From contig CAZNIS010000012.1 of the NCBI GenBank assembly GCA_964573105.1, positions 46,650 through 110,649 on the forward strand: DNA of 64,000 nucleotides. Reading direction: 5' to 3'. This document shows positions 10,945 through 20,015 of the stretch, piece by piece. This DNA is from CAKZSB01 sp964573105 (GTDB lineage: Bacteria > Pseudomonadota > Gammaproteobacteria > Granulosicoccales > Granulosicoccaceae). The notes under the pieces are model-generated. The model searched no databases and was not told where the DNA came from. It saw only the letters and a list, made by a program, of their open reading frames with translations. The translations under genes were made by a program, and so were the position numbers. The stretch's first letter is position 1, and every line of letters begins with the position of its first letter.

Positions 10945-12729
10945 ATGCAACAAGCAGCGCAAATCGCTACACCAGACAGTCGCGAGGAAAATGGCAACGA
11001 GTACGAGCCGTTAATCAGCAACGCCAAAATTATGCTGGTGGACGACGAGCCACTGAACACCGAGGTGTTGCAGACTTATCTGTCCGGCGAAGGTTACTCG
11101 AATTTTGTCACCGTCAGTGAATCTCAGGAAGCGCTGCAGATCATGCGCACTGAGTTGCCCGATGTCGTGTTACTCGATCTCATGATGCCCGTGGTGTCCG
11201 GCTTCGACATCCTTACCGCCATGCGCGATGACCAACGGCTGAAAACGATACCGGCCATTATCCTGACTTCATCCGATGACGCCGACACCAAGTTGTCTGC
11301 ACTGAAACTGGGTGCCATGGACTTTTTGGCTAAACCGGTTGATGCCAGCGAACTTGCCCTGCGGCTGCGCAACACGATCGCTGCGAAGGCCTACCAGCAT
11401 CATCTGATCAACTTCGATCAGCTGACAGGTCTTGCCAAACAGGAACAGTTCATCGACAACATTCACGCCGCGCTGCCGCAAATTCGCCACGCAGAAGGCG
11501 GTGCCGCCGTGATGATCGTGCGCATCGAGAACATGTCTCAGATCAATAACTCACTGGGCCGCGATCACGGCAACGAGTTGATTCTGGCCTTCTCACGAAA
11601 GCTGCAGACCTGCTCACAGCCGTCTGAGGCGCTGGGGCCGGATAACGGCGGTAACACACATTGCCACATCAGCCGAATAGGTGGTGACAAATTCGCATTG
11701 ATGATCGGCCCTCTGAACAGTGCGCAGGAAGCCGCCCGACTGGCCAGACGAATAATCATTGAAACCGGCAAGCCGACGAAGATCGACGGCCAGGCCATGT
11801 TCACTACCACCCGCATCGGCATATCGTTTTTTCCGGAAGATGCCGAACAGGTGGAGACACTGATCAATCACGCCGAAACGGCACTGCAACATGCACGACG
11901 TGGCGGCGGCGAAGGCTATATGTTTTACGCCGACGAAATGAACGCAGAGTCGTCGCGGATTCTGGCGATGGAAAACGGCCTGCGCACCGCCATTGAAAAG
12001 AACGAACTGCTGGTTACGTTTCAACCCAAAGTGGACGTACCGACAGGGCGAGTTATCGGTGCCGAGGCGCTGCTTCGCTGGGTAAGCGAAGACCTTGGGT
12101 TTATACCGCCGGATGAATTTATCCCGGTGGCAGAGCGCACCGGCATGATCGTACCGATCGGCGCGTGGGTGCTTGAGCAAGCGTGCCAGCAAGCAGCCCA
12201 GTGGCGCGAGCAATACGGCTTTGATTTCTTGCTCGCCGTCAACGTATCGATTCGACAGCTGATCGATTCCGATATGGAGGCAACCGTTAACAGTGTGTTG
12301 AAACAAACCGGTTTGCCGGCCCATTGCCTGACCCTGGAACTGACCGAAAACATGGTGATGGAAAACGCCGAGGCCAATATCGAAAGACTGCACGGGCTAA
12401 AGAACATCGGCCTGAAGATTTCAATCGATGATTTCGGTACCGGCTATTCATCGCTAAGCTACCTGCAGCGCTTTCCCCTGGACGAGCTGAAGGTGGACCG
12501 ATCGTTCATCAACGAACTGGAAGATGAAACGAGCGAGGCGCCGATCGTGCGCGCGATGGTGTCGCTGGCGCATGATCTGGGCATGCACGTAGTCGCCGAG
12601 GGGATCGAGACGCAGGTTCAGCTCGACTACATCAAAGAGCTCGACTGCGAGTTGTATCAGGGCTATCTTTGCAGCAAGCCACTGGTCGCCAAGGCATTCA
12701 CCGATCTGCTCAATGCCCCGCCGGGGTAA
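10945..12729 (+). CDS. Response regulator with REC, GGDEF-like and EAL domains (cyclic di-GMP phosphodiesterase)
   Basis: A 594-residue cytoplasmic regulator. The receiver domain (about 28-150) has the acidic DDE cluster and the phospho-accepting Asp78 in LLDLMMP. The GGDEF-type domain has GGDKF at 246-250 in place of GGDEF, so cyclase activity is doubtful. The EAL domain keeps EALLRW (Glu374), NVS, ELTEN, DDFGTGYSS, KVDRSF, VAEGIET and QGYLCSKP, the residues expected of an active phosphodiesterase. It lies 32 bases after the hybrid kinase and is probably phosphorylated through that kinase's Hpt domains. The predicted output is breakdown of cyclic di-GMP, which usually favours motility or surface detachment. 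The pairing with the kinase is inferred from gene order. Confidence 0.93.
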   Translation: MQQAAQIATPDSREENGNEYEPLISNAKIMLVDDEPLNTEVLQTYLSGEGYSNFVTVSESQEALQIMRTELPDVVLLDLMMPVVSGFDILTAMRDDQRLKTIPAIILTSSDDADTKLSALKLGAMDFLAKPVDASELALRLRNTIAAKAYQHHLINFDQLTGLAKQEQFIDNIHAALPQIRHAEGGAAVMIVRIENMSQINNSLGRDHGNELILAFSRKLQTCSQPSEALGPDNGGNTHCHISRIGGDKFALMIGPLNSAQEAARLARRIIIETGKPTKIDGQAMFTTTRIGISFFPEDAEQVETLINHAETALQHARRGGGEGYMFYADEMNAESSRILAMENGLRTAIEKNELLVTFQPKVDVPTGRVIGAEALLRWVSEDLGFIPPDEFIPVAERTGMIVPIGAWVLEQACQQAAQWREQYGFDFLLAVNVSIRQLIDSDMEATVNSVLKQTGLPAHCLTLELTENMVMENAEANIERLHGLKNIGLKISIDDFGTGYSSLSYLQRFPLDELKVDRSFINELEDETSEAPIVRAMVSLAHDLGMHVVAEGIETQVQLDYIKELDCELYQGYLCSKPLVAKAFTDLLNAPPG

Positions 12730-12804
12730 CTTTCGAGGCCGTCACTGAACAGCTGGCATAAATCTTGCGCTGATCCTGAACTGTGTACCGAATCGGCCAA
12801 AACG

Positions 12805-13335
12805 ATGCGCGTTGATGCTCTGACAATGACGCTCGCTACCCTGCTGCTGTCAGCCTGTGTGGCGAGTACGGATTCACCCAACCTGGGTGCCGCCCTGACC
12901 GATGACGACACGGCGCGCAGTGCGATCGTCAAACTGACGACCGAATCGACTATCCCGGTCGATCTGTCCAACCGGCTGGTACACGCCTCGCCAATCACAA
13001 CAACCACCCGAACCGTTGCCACAGCCGAGCAAACCATCGGCGCGGTGACCGCGACGCTGGTGGGCAGCAGTTGCAGTGAACTGCGGCAGAGCAACCCGAC
13101 GATCGACAATTGCACCGAGTCACAAGAGCTGTTTTTTCGCTATGGTGAAGTGGAAACCAGCAATCTCACCGATTTCGAGAGTTCCACTTTACTTAACCTC
13201 GGCCAGGGTGATTACCAGATTACCGTCGAGTCGTGGCAGTCGGATGCAGATCCGGCTTGTGGCTGGAGTGGTTCGGAGACGCTGAACGCCGGCAACACCT
13301 ATATCGAGATCTCACTGGTCCGGTTCTGCCAGTAA
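12805..13335 (+). CDS. Small hypothetical lipoprotein
   Basis: A 176-residue protein I do not recognise. It begins with a short lipoprotein signal peptide (ATLLLSAC, lipidated Cys18). The mature part has four cysteines, in SSCSEL, DNCTES, PACGW and the C-terminal RFCQ, which could form two disulfides in the periplasm. Its C-terminal half reads like a compact beta domain (YQITVESWQSD, TYIEISLVRF). It follows the EAL regulator by 75 bases with no clear terminator and converges on hexR, leaving only 13 bases between the two stops. Its function is unknown. Confidence 0.75.
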   Translation: MRVDALTMTLATLLLSACVASTDSPNLGAALTDDDTARSAIVKLTTESTIPVDLSNRLVHASPITTTTRTVATAEQTIGAVTATLVGSSCSELRQSNPTIDNCTESQELFFRYGEVETSNLTDFESSTLLNLGQGDYQITVESWQSDADPACGWSGSETLNAGNTYIEISLVRFCQ

Positions 13336-13348
13336 ACAGGCACTGGCG

Positions 13349-14245
13349 TCAGTGATCTGACGGCTGGATAAATTTATCGGCGATTGAATCCGATGCCAGT
13401 GACAGGCGCGCCATCAGTTTGTCGCCGCCGCGCAATGCCACACCCACCGCCAGAATATCGAGCACCAGCATCTGCGCCAGTCGCGATTTCAACGGTGAAA
13501 AGATATCACTGTCTTCCACCACATCGACATTCAAATTGACATCGGCAAAGGTGCTGAGCGGCGATCCGGTGCAGGTCACGGTGACCACCGGCGCCCCTGC
13601 ATCGCGCGCACGCTGAACGGCATCGAGCACATCGATGTTGCGCCCGGTGTAGGAGATTGCAATTGCCAGCGCATTCGCATCCAGCAAGCTGGCTGAGGCC
13701 TGTTGAATGTGTGGATCCGCATAGGCAATGGCAGGTTTGCCAAGACGAAAAAACTTCAGCTGGGCATCTTCGGCGACCAGCGCCGACCCGCCCGAACCAT
13801 AGAACTCTACCCGCTGTGCCGCGCAGTACATCTCGATCGCCTGTTCCATTGCCACGTGATCGAGTTGCTCGCGGATGTGCAACATGGATGCAATGGCCGA
13901 GTCGATCAGCTTGTCGGACATTTGCCGCGCACTGTCGCCGGCGTCGACATCGCGAAAAAAGTATTTGTCCTGCCGAGCGACTGAGCGCGCGAGTTTCAAT
14001 TTGAAATCGTGATACCCCGTGCAGCCAATCGCGTGACAGAACCGCACCACCGTAGGCTGACTGACGCCGGCCTGATCTGCCAGCTTTTGAATCGATGCCT
14101 CTATGCATTGATCCGGGTCGCCCAGCACCTGTTCGGCCACCTTGCGTTCGGAACGACTCAACTCAGCTATGGAGCGACGAATTTTCTCGAGCAATTCCCA
14201 TGACCCCGAACAGTTGGTGATCGCGCGTGCAACCGTGCACGACAC
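13349..14245 (-). CDS. hexR: HexR, RpiR-family transcriptional regulator of central carbon metabolism
   Basis: A 298-residue regulator with an N-terminal HTH_6 domain (LSRSERKVAEQVL, QAGVSQPTVVRFCHAIG) and a C-terminal SIS sugar-phosphate-binding domain (YGSGGSALVAEDAQLK). HexR of Gammaproteobacteria represses zwf, edd and eda and is released by the ED intermediate 2-keto-3-deoxy-6-phosphogluconate. Here it is the third gene after zwf and pgl, 27 bases downstream of pgl, so it is probably co-transcribed and under its own control through the two palindromes at 16555 and 16671. The start is uncertain: the GTG used here adds about 18 residues before LLEKIRRSI compared with most family members, and a TTG just before LLEKI is possible. 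Confidence 0.93.
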   Translation of the reverse strand: MSCTVARAITNCSGSWELLEKIRRSIAELSRSERKVAEQVLGDPDQCIEASIQKLADQAGVSQPTVVRFCHAIGCTGYHDFKLKLARSVARQDKYFFRDVDAGDSARQMSDKLIDSAIASMLHIREQLDHVAMEQAIEMYCAAQRVEFYGSGGSALVAEDAQLKFFRLGKPAIAYADPHIQQASASLLDANALAIAISYTGRNIDVLDAVQRARDAGAPVVTVTCTGSPLSTFADVNLNVDVVEDSDIFSPLKSRLAQMLVLDILAVGVALRGGDKLMARLSLASDSIADKFIQPSDH

Positions 14246-14272
14246 AGGTGGGGTACACGGCGAAACTGCTGA

Positions 14273-15013
14273 TCAGGTAGTTGCTGTCGTGTGCCCCTGG
14301 CCGGCATCTGGCGCCCAATAGACGCGAGGTCGCGGTTCGCTGCGCATCAAGGTTGCCACCGGGTATTCAAGCGTATCACTATTGGCGAGCGCATCGAGAA
14401 GAACATTGCGCTTGCGCTCACCTGTAATATGCAGCATTAAATGCCTGCTGTGGCACAGTGCGGTGCGCGTCAGCGTCATGCGACCGATTGGAAAACCCGG
14501 AGGATCAATCGGCATACACAAATGCTGGTTGGTATCAGACAAGGCCACGTCGAGCCCGGCGGAATCCGGAAACAACGACGCCGTGTGTCCATCCTCGCCC
14601 ATACCCAGTACCACCACATCAACCGGCCAACGCAGTTTTGCCAACGCCGCTTCACAAGCGTCCTTGCCTTCGTGTGCACTGGTATGCGCTGTTTTCAGCG
14701 GAACGAAGGTAGCGCTGGACGCTTTACCGGTAAGGAAATGCTGATGGACAAAGCGTTCATTACTATCCTTGTGATCGCTATCGACCCAGCGCTCATCGGC
14801 CAGTGTCACCGTCACGGCCGACCAATCGATGGCGCGCTGGGCCAGCGCTTCCAGAAACGGTTTTGGTGTGCTGCCACCCGAGACCACCAGAGTCGCGACA
14901 CCACAGCTTTGAATCGCCTCGCCCAGTATCTGCGCGACATCGTCGGCCAGGCGCTCAGCCAGTGTGGCCGTCGATTCAGTCAGCACATCGGTATCAACAA
15001 AAGGGGCCAGCAC
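14273..15013 (-). CDS. pgl: 6-phosphogluconolactonase
   Basis: This 246-residue cytoplasmic enzyme hydrolyses 6-phosphogluconolactone to 6-phosphogluconate, the second step of the ED and pentose phosphate routes. It belongs to the DevB/Pgl family, shown by VVSGGSTPKPFLEAL, TLADERWV and VLGMGEDGHTASLFP. The start is a GTG two bases after the TGA of zwf, with the purine-rich end of zwf (GAAGAGGAC) acting as ribosome binding site, so translation is probably coupled. Length is normal for the family. Confidence 0.96.
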   Translation of the reverse strand: MLAPFVDTDVLTESTATLAERLADDVAQILGEAIQSCGVATLVVSGGSTPKPFLEALAQRAIDWSAVTVTLADERWVDSDHKDSNERFVHQHFLTGKASSATFVPLKTAHTSAHEGKDACEAALAKLRWPVDVVVLGMGEDGHTASLFPDSAGLDVALSDTNQHLCMPIDPPGFPIGRMTLTRTALCHSRHLMLHITGERKRNVLLDALANSDTLEYPVATLMRSEPRPRVYWAPDAGQGHTTATT

Positions 15014-15015
15014 GA

Positions 15016-16488
15016 TCAGTTGTCCTCTTCAAACCAGCTGTAGCCTGCGCGTGCAATCAGCGCACTTGAGGCAGCCGGCCCCCAGCTACCGGCCGGATAC
15101 TGTTGCGGAGTGGATTCGTATTTCTCCCAGCCGGCAATAATCGGATCGATCCACGCCCAGGCCGCTGTCACTTCATCGCGGTGATTAAACAGTGTTTGAT
15201 TGCCGCGAATCATATCCAGCAGCAATCGCTCGTAGGCGATCATCTGCCGCTTTTTGAAGATCTTGTCGAAATCCAGATCGAGGTTGACCGCCTGCAGCCG
15301 CATTTCATCACCCCGACCCTTGGCAAAGATCGCAAGCTTGATACTCTCTTCGGGTTGCAGGCGAATCATCAGTCGATTCGGCTGCGCCGGCATATCGAAA
15401 ATTGAGTGCGGAACGGTTTTGAAATTGATCACGATCTCGGTGCGCTTTTCCTGCAGGCGCTTGCCGGTGCGCAAAAAGAACGGCACACCCTTCCAGCGCC
15501 ACGACTCAATTTCCGCCTTGATCGCAACAAAGGTCTCGGTGTGGCTGTCGTCCGGAACATCATCCGACTCAAGATAACCAGGTACTCGCTCGCCATCGAT
15601 CACACCCGACTTATACTGACCGCGTACGGTGTATCGCTCGACGTCATTGCCGACGATCGGTTTCAGCGAGCGCAGCACTTTGATTTTTTCATCGCGGATG
15701 GCATCCGGGTCGATACTAACTGGCGGCTCCATCGCCAGAATGACCAGCAGTTGCAGAATATGGTTTTGCACCATGTCGCGCAGCGCGCCGGTCTGATCGT
15801 AAAACCCCGCCCTGCCCTCTACCCCGAGATCCTCGGCAATCGTGATCTGCACATCGCTGATCAGTTCGCGCCGCCACAAAGGCTCAAACAGCGAATTGCC
15901 AAAACGCAGCGCCATCAGGTTTTGCACTGTCTCCTTGCCAAGGTAGTGATCGATGCGATAGATCTGCCGCTCGGTAAAATACTCGGCCAGTCTGTCGTTG
16001 ATGTCGATTGCACTGGCCGCATCCCGGCCCAGCGGCTTTTCCAGCGCGACGCGGCTTTGCTCGGTGATCAGACCCGCCTTGGCGACGCCCTCGCAGATAC
16101 GCACAAACAGCGAAGGCGCGGTAGACAGATAAAACACCCTGACGCGCTCGGGATCTTCATTCAACAGCTCGACCAGCGCCCCGTATCGTGACTGATCATT
16201 GATGTCGAGGCTGATGTACTCGATGCGACTGCAAAACGAGCCCCAGCTCTCCTGATCGAATTCGCGCTCGTCGATGAAACCGGGCACCTTTTCGCTGATG
16301 CGCTCGACGAACGCCTCAGTGCTGAGATCGGTTCTGGCGATGCAGACAATTCGCCCGTGTTCTGGCAGTTGCGCTTCGCGATGCCGAAAGTACATAGCCG
16401 GCAGCAGTTTGCGCATCGTCAAATCGCCAGTGCCGCCAAAAATCACCAGATCAAACGGATCCAGAACGCGATCATTCCCATTAGTCAT
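15016..16488 (-). CDS. zwf: Glucose-6-phosphate 1-dehydrogenase
   Basis: A 490-residue enzyme oxidising glucose-6-phosphate to 6-phosphogluconolactone with NAD(P)+. The N-terminal nucleotide-binding motif FGGTGDLTMRKLLPA and the substrate/catalytic motif YRIDHYLGKETVQN are intact, and the length matches bacterial Zwf. It is the first gene of a zwf-pgl-hexR operon. A 15-base palindrome of the HexR type lies 66 bases upstream of the ATG. The divergent edd-eda operon starts 245 bases away on the other strand, so both ED halves share one control region. Confidence 0.97.
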   Translation of the reverse strand: MTNGNDRVLDPFDLVIFGGTGDLTMRKLLPAMYFRHREAQLPEHGRIVCIARTDLSTEAFVERISEKVPGFIDEREFDQESWGSFCSRIEYISLDINDQSRYGALVELLNEDPERVRVFYLSTAPSLFVRICEGVAKAGLITEQSRVALEKPLGRDAASAIDINDRLAEYFTERQIYRIDHYLGKETVQNLMALRFGNSLFEPLWRRELISDVQITIAEDLGVEGRAGFYDQTGALRDMVQNHILQLLVILAMEPPVSIDPDAIRDEKIKVLRSLKPIVGNDVERYTVRGQYKSGVIDGERVPGYLESDDVPDDSHTETFVAIKAEIESWRWKGVPFFLRTGKRLQEKRTEIVINFKTVPHSIFDMPAQPNRLMIRLQPEESIKLAIFAKGRGDEMRLQAVNLDLDFDKIFKKRQMIAYERLLLDMIRGNQTLFNHRDEVTAAWAWIDPIIAGWEKYESTPQQYPAGSWGPAASSALIARAGYSWFEEDN

Positions 16489-16554
16489 GGCTTAGCATTC
16501 CATTAAGAGGTGTCAGAAGGTGTATCGATTCATTCCTTTGCGATACGGGAATTT

Positions 16555-16569
16555 CGTAGTTTAACTACA
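16555..16569. promoter_or_regulatory. Putative HexR box, zwf-proximal
   Basis: CGTAGTTTAACTACA contains a perfect 13-base palindrome (GTAGTT-T-AACTAC) and matches the published HexR consensus TGTARTTWWATTACA at most positions. It sits 66 bases upstream of zwf. That HexR binds here is inferred from the motif, the target genes and the nearby hexR. Confidence 0.75.
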
Positions 16570-16670
16570 TATTGAGTCCTGACAAAGCCCTAAACCATTC
16601 GCAAGGCGCATCAATGCCTTGCATCAGGTAATGTTTGGTTGTGGGCACAAAACTTGTCACCAGTCTCAAA

Positions 16671-16685
16671 TGTAGTATTATTACA
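16671..16685. promoter_or_regulatory. Putative HexR box, edd-proximal
   Basis: TGTAGTATTATTACA fits the HexR consensus TGTARTTWWATTACA with outer arms TGTARt/ATTACA intact. It lies 47 bases upstream of the edd start and about 116 bases centre-to-centre from the zwf-proximal box. A repressor here would overlap the likely -35 region of the edd promoter. Confidence 0.78.
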
Positions 16686-16732
16686 TTCTCATCGCTCAGT
16701 TATTAATACTGGGCGACTAAAGGACATTTGCC

Positions 16733-18565
16733 TTGAACCCCGTTATTCAAAGCGTCACGCGCCGGATTGTCGAACGAAGCAAACCCGGGCGAGACCAGTA
16801 TCTGGATACTATCCAGAGCGCCAGACAGAATCAGCCGCACCGCACTCGGCTCTCCTGCACGAATTTTGCCCATGCGGTTGCGGCTGCTTCTGACCTAGAC
16901 AAGATCACCCTGCATCAGGAGCGACCGGCCAATATCGGCATCGTCTCCGCCTACAACGACATGCTCTCGGCACATCAGCCGTTTGATCGTTTCCCTGAAA
17001 TCATCCGTAAAGCCGCGCGACAGGCAGGTGCAACGGCACAGTTCGCCGGCGGCGTACCCGCGATGTGCGATGGCGTCACACAGGGCACGACCGGCATGGA
17101 GTTGTCGCTTTTTAGCCGCGATGTCATCGCCATGTCGACCGCGGTTGCCCTGTCGCACGACGTCTTCGACGCGGTGATTTGCCTGGGCGTTTGCGACAAG
17201 ATCGTTCCCGGTCTGCTGATGGGAGCTCTGTCGTTCGGCCACCTGCCGACCATATTCGTACCCGCCGGCCCGATGACCAGCGGCATTCCCAACGCCGAGA
17301 AAGCGCGCGCCCGACAACAGTTTGCGCGCGGAGAAATCGGCCGCGATGAACTGATGAAAACCGAGTGCGCCTCGTATCACGGCCCGGGCACCTGCACCTT
17401 CTATGGCACTGCCAACAGCAACCAGATGATGATGGAAATCATGGGTCTGCATCTGCCCGGCAGTGCTTTTATCAACCCGGGCGACGAGCTGCGCGATCAC
17501 CTGACGCACGAGGCGACCACACGCGCCCTGCAGATCACGGCGCTGGGTTCCGAGTACACGCCGATCGGCCAGGTGGTCGATGAAGCCTGCATTGTCAATG
17601 CGATCGTCGGCCTGCTGGCCACCGGTGGCTCGACCAACCACACCATTCACCTGATCGCGATCGCACGTTGCGCCGGCATTACGATCGACTGGGATGACTT
17701 CAGCGAGTTGTCAGCAGTGGTGCCAAGCCTCACGCGGATCTATCCCAACGGCAGCGCTGACGTCAACCAATTCCACGCCGCCGGTGGTATGGCGCTGGTG
17801 ATCAACGAACTATTGGATGCCGGCCTGCTGCACGACAAAGTCGCCACCGTAGCCGGTCGCGACGGACTGGCCGCTTACACCTGCGAGCCTCGCATGGGTG
17901 ATGACGGCATCCAATGGGAGAAAGGTGCCACAGCCAGTGCAGACGCCGATATCATCGCCAATCACCATGACCCCTTTAGTAAAACCGGTGGCATCACCGT
18001 ACTCGACGGCAATCTGGGCAGGGCTATCATTAAAGTATCGGCAGTCGCCCCGGAACATCAGATCGTCGAGGCGCCGGCGCAAGTTTTTTCCGGCCAACGC
18101 GAGTTCCTGGATGCTTTCGAGGCCGGTCAACTCGAGCGCGATTTTATCGCCGTGGTTATCAATCAGGGACCGAGCGCCAACGGCATGCCGGAACTGCACA
18201 AACTGACACCGGCGCTCGGCGTGCTACAGGACAAGGGTTTTCGCGTAGCACTCGTCACCGACGGGCGTATGTCGGGCGCATCCGGCAAGGTGCCAGCAGC
18301 CATTCACGTGACACCTGAATGCGCCTGTGGCGGCGCTCTGTCGAAGGTGCAAAACGATGACATCATTCTGCTTGACGCAGTAGCCGGCACACTGGAAGTA
18401 AAGGTGGCTGCAGCCGTCTGGCAGGCGCGACCCAATGCACCGGGCGCAAGCCCTCCGCGTGGCGGCGGGCGTGAGATTTTTGGCGGCTTTCGATCACTGG
18501 TGGGCAGCGCCGAGACAGGCGCCGTATCGGTATACGCCCGCGAACAGCAGGAGGCTGCATCATGA
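16733..18565 (+). CDS. edd: Phosphogluconate dehydratase
   Basis: This 610-residue enzyme dehydrates 6-phosphogluconate to KDPG, the first committed ED step. It is an iron-sulfur protein of the IlvD/Edd family. Cysteine-containing motifs typical of the family are visible: MCDGVTQG, CLGVCDKIVPG and GTCTFYGTANSNQMM. The start is a TTG. It is supported by an AAAGGA ribosome binding site about ten bases upstream and by the N-terminus MNPVIQSVTRRI, which lines up with MNPQLLRVTNRI of the E. coli enzyme as I remember it. The last codons overlap eda by four bases (ATGA). Confidence 0.97.
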   Translation: MNPVIQSVTRRIVERSKPGRDQYLDTIQSARQNQPHRTRLSCTNFAHAVAAASDLDKITLHQERPANIGIVSAYNDMLSAHQPFDRFPEIIRKAARQAGATAQFAGGVPAMCDGVTQGTTGMELSLFSRDVIAMSTAVALSHDVFDAVICLGVCDKIVPGLLMGALSFGHLPTIFVPAGPMTSGIPNAEKARARQQFARGEIGRDELMKTECASYHGPGTCTFYGTANSNQMMMEIMGLHLPGSAFINPGDELRDHLTHEATTRALQITALGSEYTPIGQVVDEACIVNAIVGLLATGGSTNHTIHLIAIARCAGITIDWDDFSELSAVVPSLTRIYPNGSADVNQFHAAGGMALVINELLDAGLLHDKVATVAGRDGLAAYTCEPRMGDDGIQWEKGATASADADIIANHHDPFSKTGGITVLDGNLGRAIIKVSAVAPEHQIVEAPAQVFSGQREFLDAFEAGQLERDFIAVVINQGPSANGMPELHKLTPALGVLQDKGFRVALVTDGRMSGASGKVPAAIHVTPECACGGALSKVQNDDIILLDAVAGTLEVKVAAAVWQARPNAPGASPPRGGGREIFGGFRSLVGSAETGAVSVYAREQQEAAS

Positions 18566-19182
18566 ACATTCGGCAAATCATGCAAGCCGCCCCTGTCATT
18601 CCGGTGCTGGTGATCGACGATCCGCAAACTGCCGTGCCGCTGTGCAAGGCGCTGGTCGAAGGCGGGCTGAAAGTACTGGAGATAACGCTGCGCACCGACA
18701 GCGCGATGCAATCAATCGGCCTGATCAAAAATGCTCTGCCCGACGCGATTGTCGGTGCCGGTACGGTCAATACACTGGAACAGCTGCAACAGTGTGCTGA
18801 TGCAAAGGTCGATTTTCTGGTCAGTCCCGGCTTCCACGAGCCGCTGTTGCATGCCGCGACGGCAGCCAAAATCCCCTACTTGCCTGCCGCCGCAACAGCG
18901 GGCGAAGTACTGCGCGCACTCAATGCGGGACTGGATTCTTTGAAGTTCTTTCCGGCCGAAGCCGCAGGCGGGATACCGATGCTGAAATCACTGGCCGGAC
19001 CTTACACTGAAATACAGTTTTGCCCGACCGGCGGGATCAATGAGGGAAATGTCAGAGATTACCTGAAGCTGTCAAATGTCACTTGCGTTGGTGGGTCCTG
19101 GGTGGCGCCGGGCAATCTTATCAAGGCGGCGGACTGGGATCAGATCAGGCAACTGGCACAGGCGGCAAGCGCGCCCGGCTGA
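18562..19182 (+). CDS. eda: KDPG aldolase (2-dehydro-3-deoxyphosphogluconate aldolase)
   Basis: A 206-residue cytoplasmic class I aldolase that splits KDPG into pyruvate and glyceraldehyde-3-phosphate. The Schiff-base lysine is in SLKFFPAEAAGG and the catalytic glutamate in VLEITLRTD; the phosphate-binding CPTGGI motif is present. It overlaps edd by ATGA and completes the zwf-pgl-edd-eda pathway. The same family also uses 2-keto-4-hydroxyglutarate, but the context makes the ED role clear. Confidence 0.97.
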   Translation: MNIRQIMQAAPVIPVLVIDDPQTAVPLCKALVEGGLKVLEITLRTDSAMQSIGLIKNALPDAIVGAGTVNTLEQLQQCADAKVDFLVSPGFHEPLLHAATAAKIPYLPAAATAGEVLRALNAGLDSLKFFPAEAAGGIPMLKSLAGPYTEIQFCPTGGINEGNVRDYLKLSNVTCVGGSWVAPGNLIKAADWDQIRQLAQAASAPG

Positions 19183-19198
19183 GGGTATGAAATTGGGG

Positions 19199-19447
19199 TC
19201 AGGGTGCAGCCTTGATCCGGCGATCAGCTTTGCCGAAACCGCGCGAGGCGCGCGCCATCAGTACCATCAGGCCGAAAATACCCGCTGCCACGATCACCAA
19301 TGCCAGCATCAACAGCGCGATCGAGCTGCGAAACCCGCTTCGTATCAGCAGACGGATGGCGACGGACGGACTGATCCGCCGTACGCGCAATCTGCGCCAG
19401 ATGCGTTTGAGCAACAATTGCTGGCGACCAACATTGATCATTGCCAT
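19199..19447 (-). CDS. Small single-pass membrane protein, hypothetical
   Basis: An 82-residue, strongly basic protein with one clear transmembrane stretch (SSIALLMLALVIVAAGIFGLMVLMA) near the C-terminus and an arginine-rich N-terminal half (LLLKRIWRRLRVRRIS). The ATG chosen is preceded by GGAG at nine bases; another in-frame ATG lies 15 bases upstream. It converges on eda with 16 bases between the stops. I do not recognise it. Overlapping plus-strand frames lack a membrane pattern or a good ribosome binding site, so this strand is preferred. Confidence 0.5.
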   Translation of the reverse strand: MAMINVGRQQLLLKRIWRRLRVRRISPSVAIRLLIRSGFRSSIALLMLALVIVAAGIFGLMVLMARASRGFGKADRRIKAAP

Positions 19448-19462
19448 TGGTTTTCGCTCCAT

Positions 19463-20015
19463 TGATGTTCCGAACGATGGGCAAATCCGTTATCACCCCG
19501 GTGATACTTACCACAGGCGACTTCCAATCTACGGCCCTCTAGCGGCAACGTATGTGAGACAGGTCTGAAAAACGCCAACTGGGCCGCTGAATCGCCGGCG
19601 AAGCTGTTCGCGCATTTCTCAAATCCACTCAAACAAATTACAGCTTGCTAACTTATCTTGAATTAGTGGACCATCTTAACGGTCGGAAGTGCCTGAAACT
19701 TGAGCCAAAATTCGCGCACAGAGCAGCCATCAGCCCATCAATACAGCCTGGTTCACACTCAAGTAATACTGTTTAACTGATTTATTTTCAAATAGTTAGA
19801 GCTGACTACCAGAAACAGAGAACGAGACCACAGCCAGCATTCGCAAGCGGTTGTTAAAGCGCAGCACACCCTCGCAGTCCAAAAATCCGCCACTGCGCGC
19901 GCGCCCACCGGGTCTTGGCAGCCCGGCGCCAGATAGCCTATACCATTGTTTAACTTCAGGTATTCGCGGCCGAAAGCTGTATTAACAGCAGCCGTTGCGC
20001 AAACCGGGATTGGCT
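19463..20015. other. Gene-poor stretch containing a probable promoter
   Basis: About 550 bases with no convincing coding region on either strand; it includes AT-rich patches such as GATTTATTTTCAAATAG. The only element I can support is the sigma-70-like promoter near 19915 for the small downstream gene. Divergent promoters for the membrane protein on the minus strand must also lie here but are not clear by eye. Confidence 0.5.
19915..19944 (+). promoter_or_regulatory. Candidate sigma-70 promoter
   Basis: TTGGCA and TATACC are separated by 18 bases, about 70 bases upstream of the ATG at 20016. It is a plausible housekeeping promoter for the short gene that follows, called by eye only. Confidence 0.35.

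Noticed and set aside
15406..16191. 261-codon plus-strand frame within zwf
   Set aside because: Antisense to a strongly conserved enzyme and without family features.
16895..17650. 251-codon minus-strand frame within edd
   Set aside because: Antisense shadow of edd; composition typical of reverse reading in high-GC genes.
19188..19206. AAATTGGGGTCAGGG near the end of eda, resembling a widespread repeat found near REP-type elements
   Set aside because: Only one copy in the window and no paired inverted repeat or transposase.
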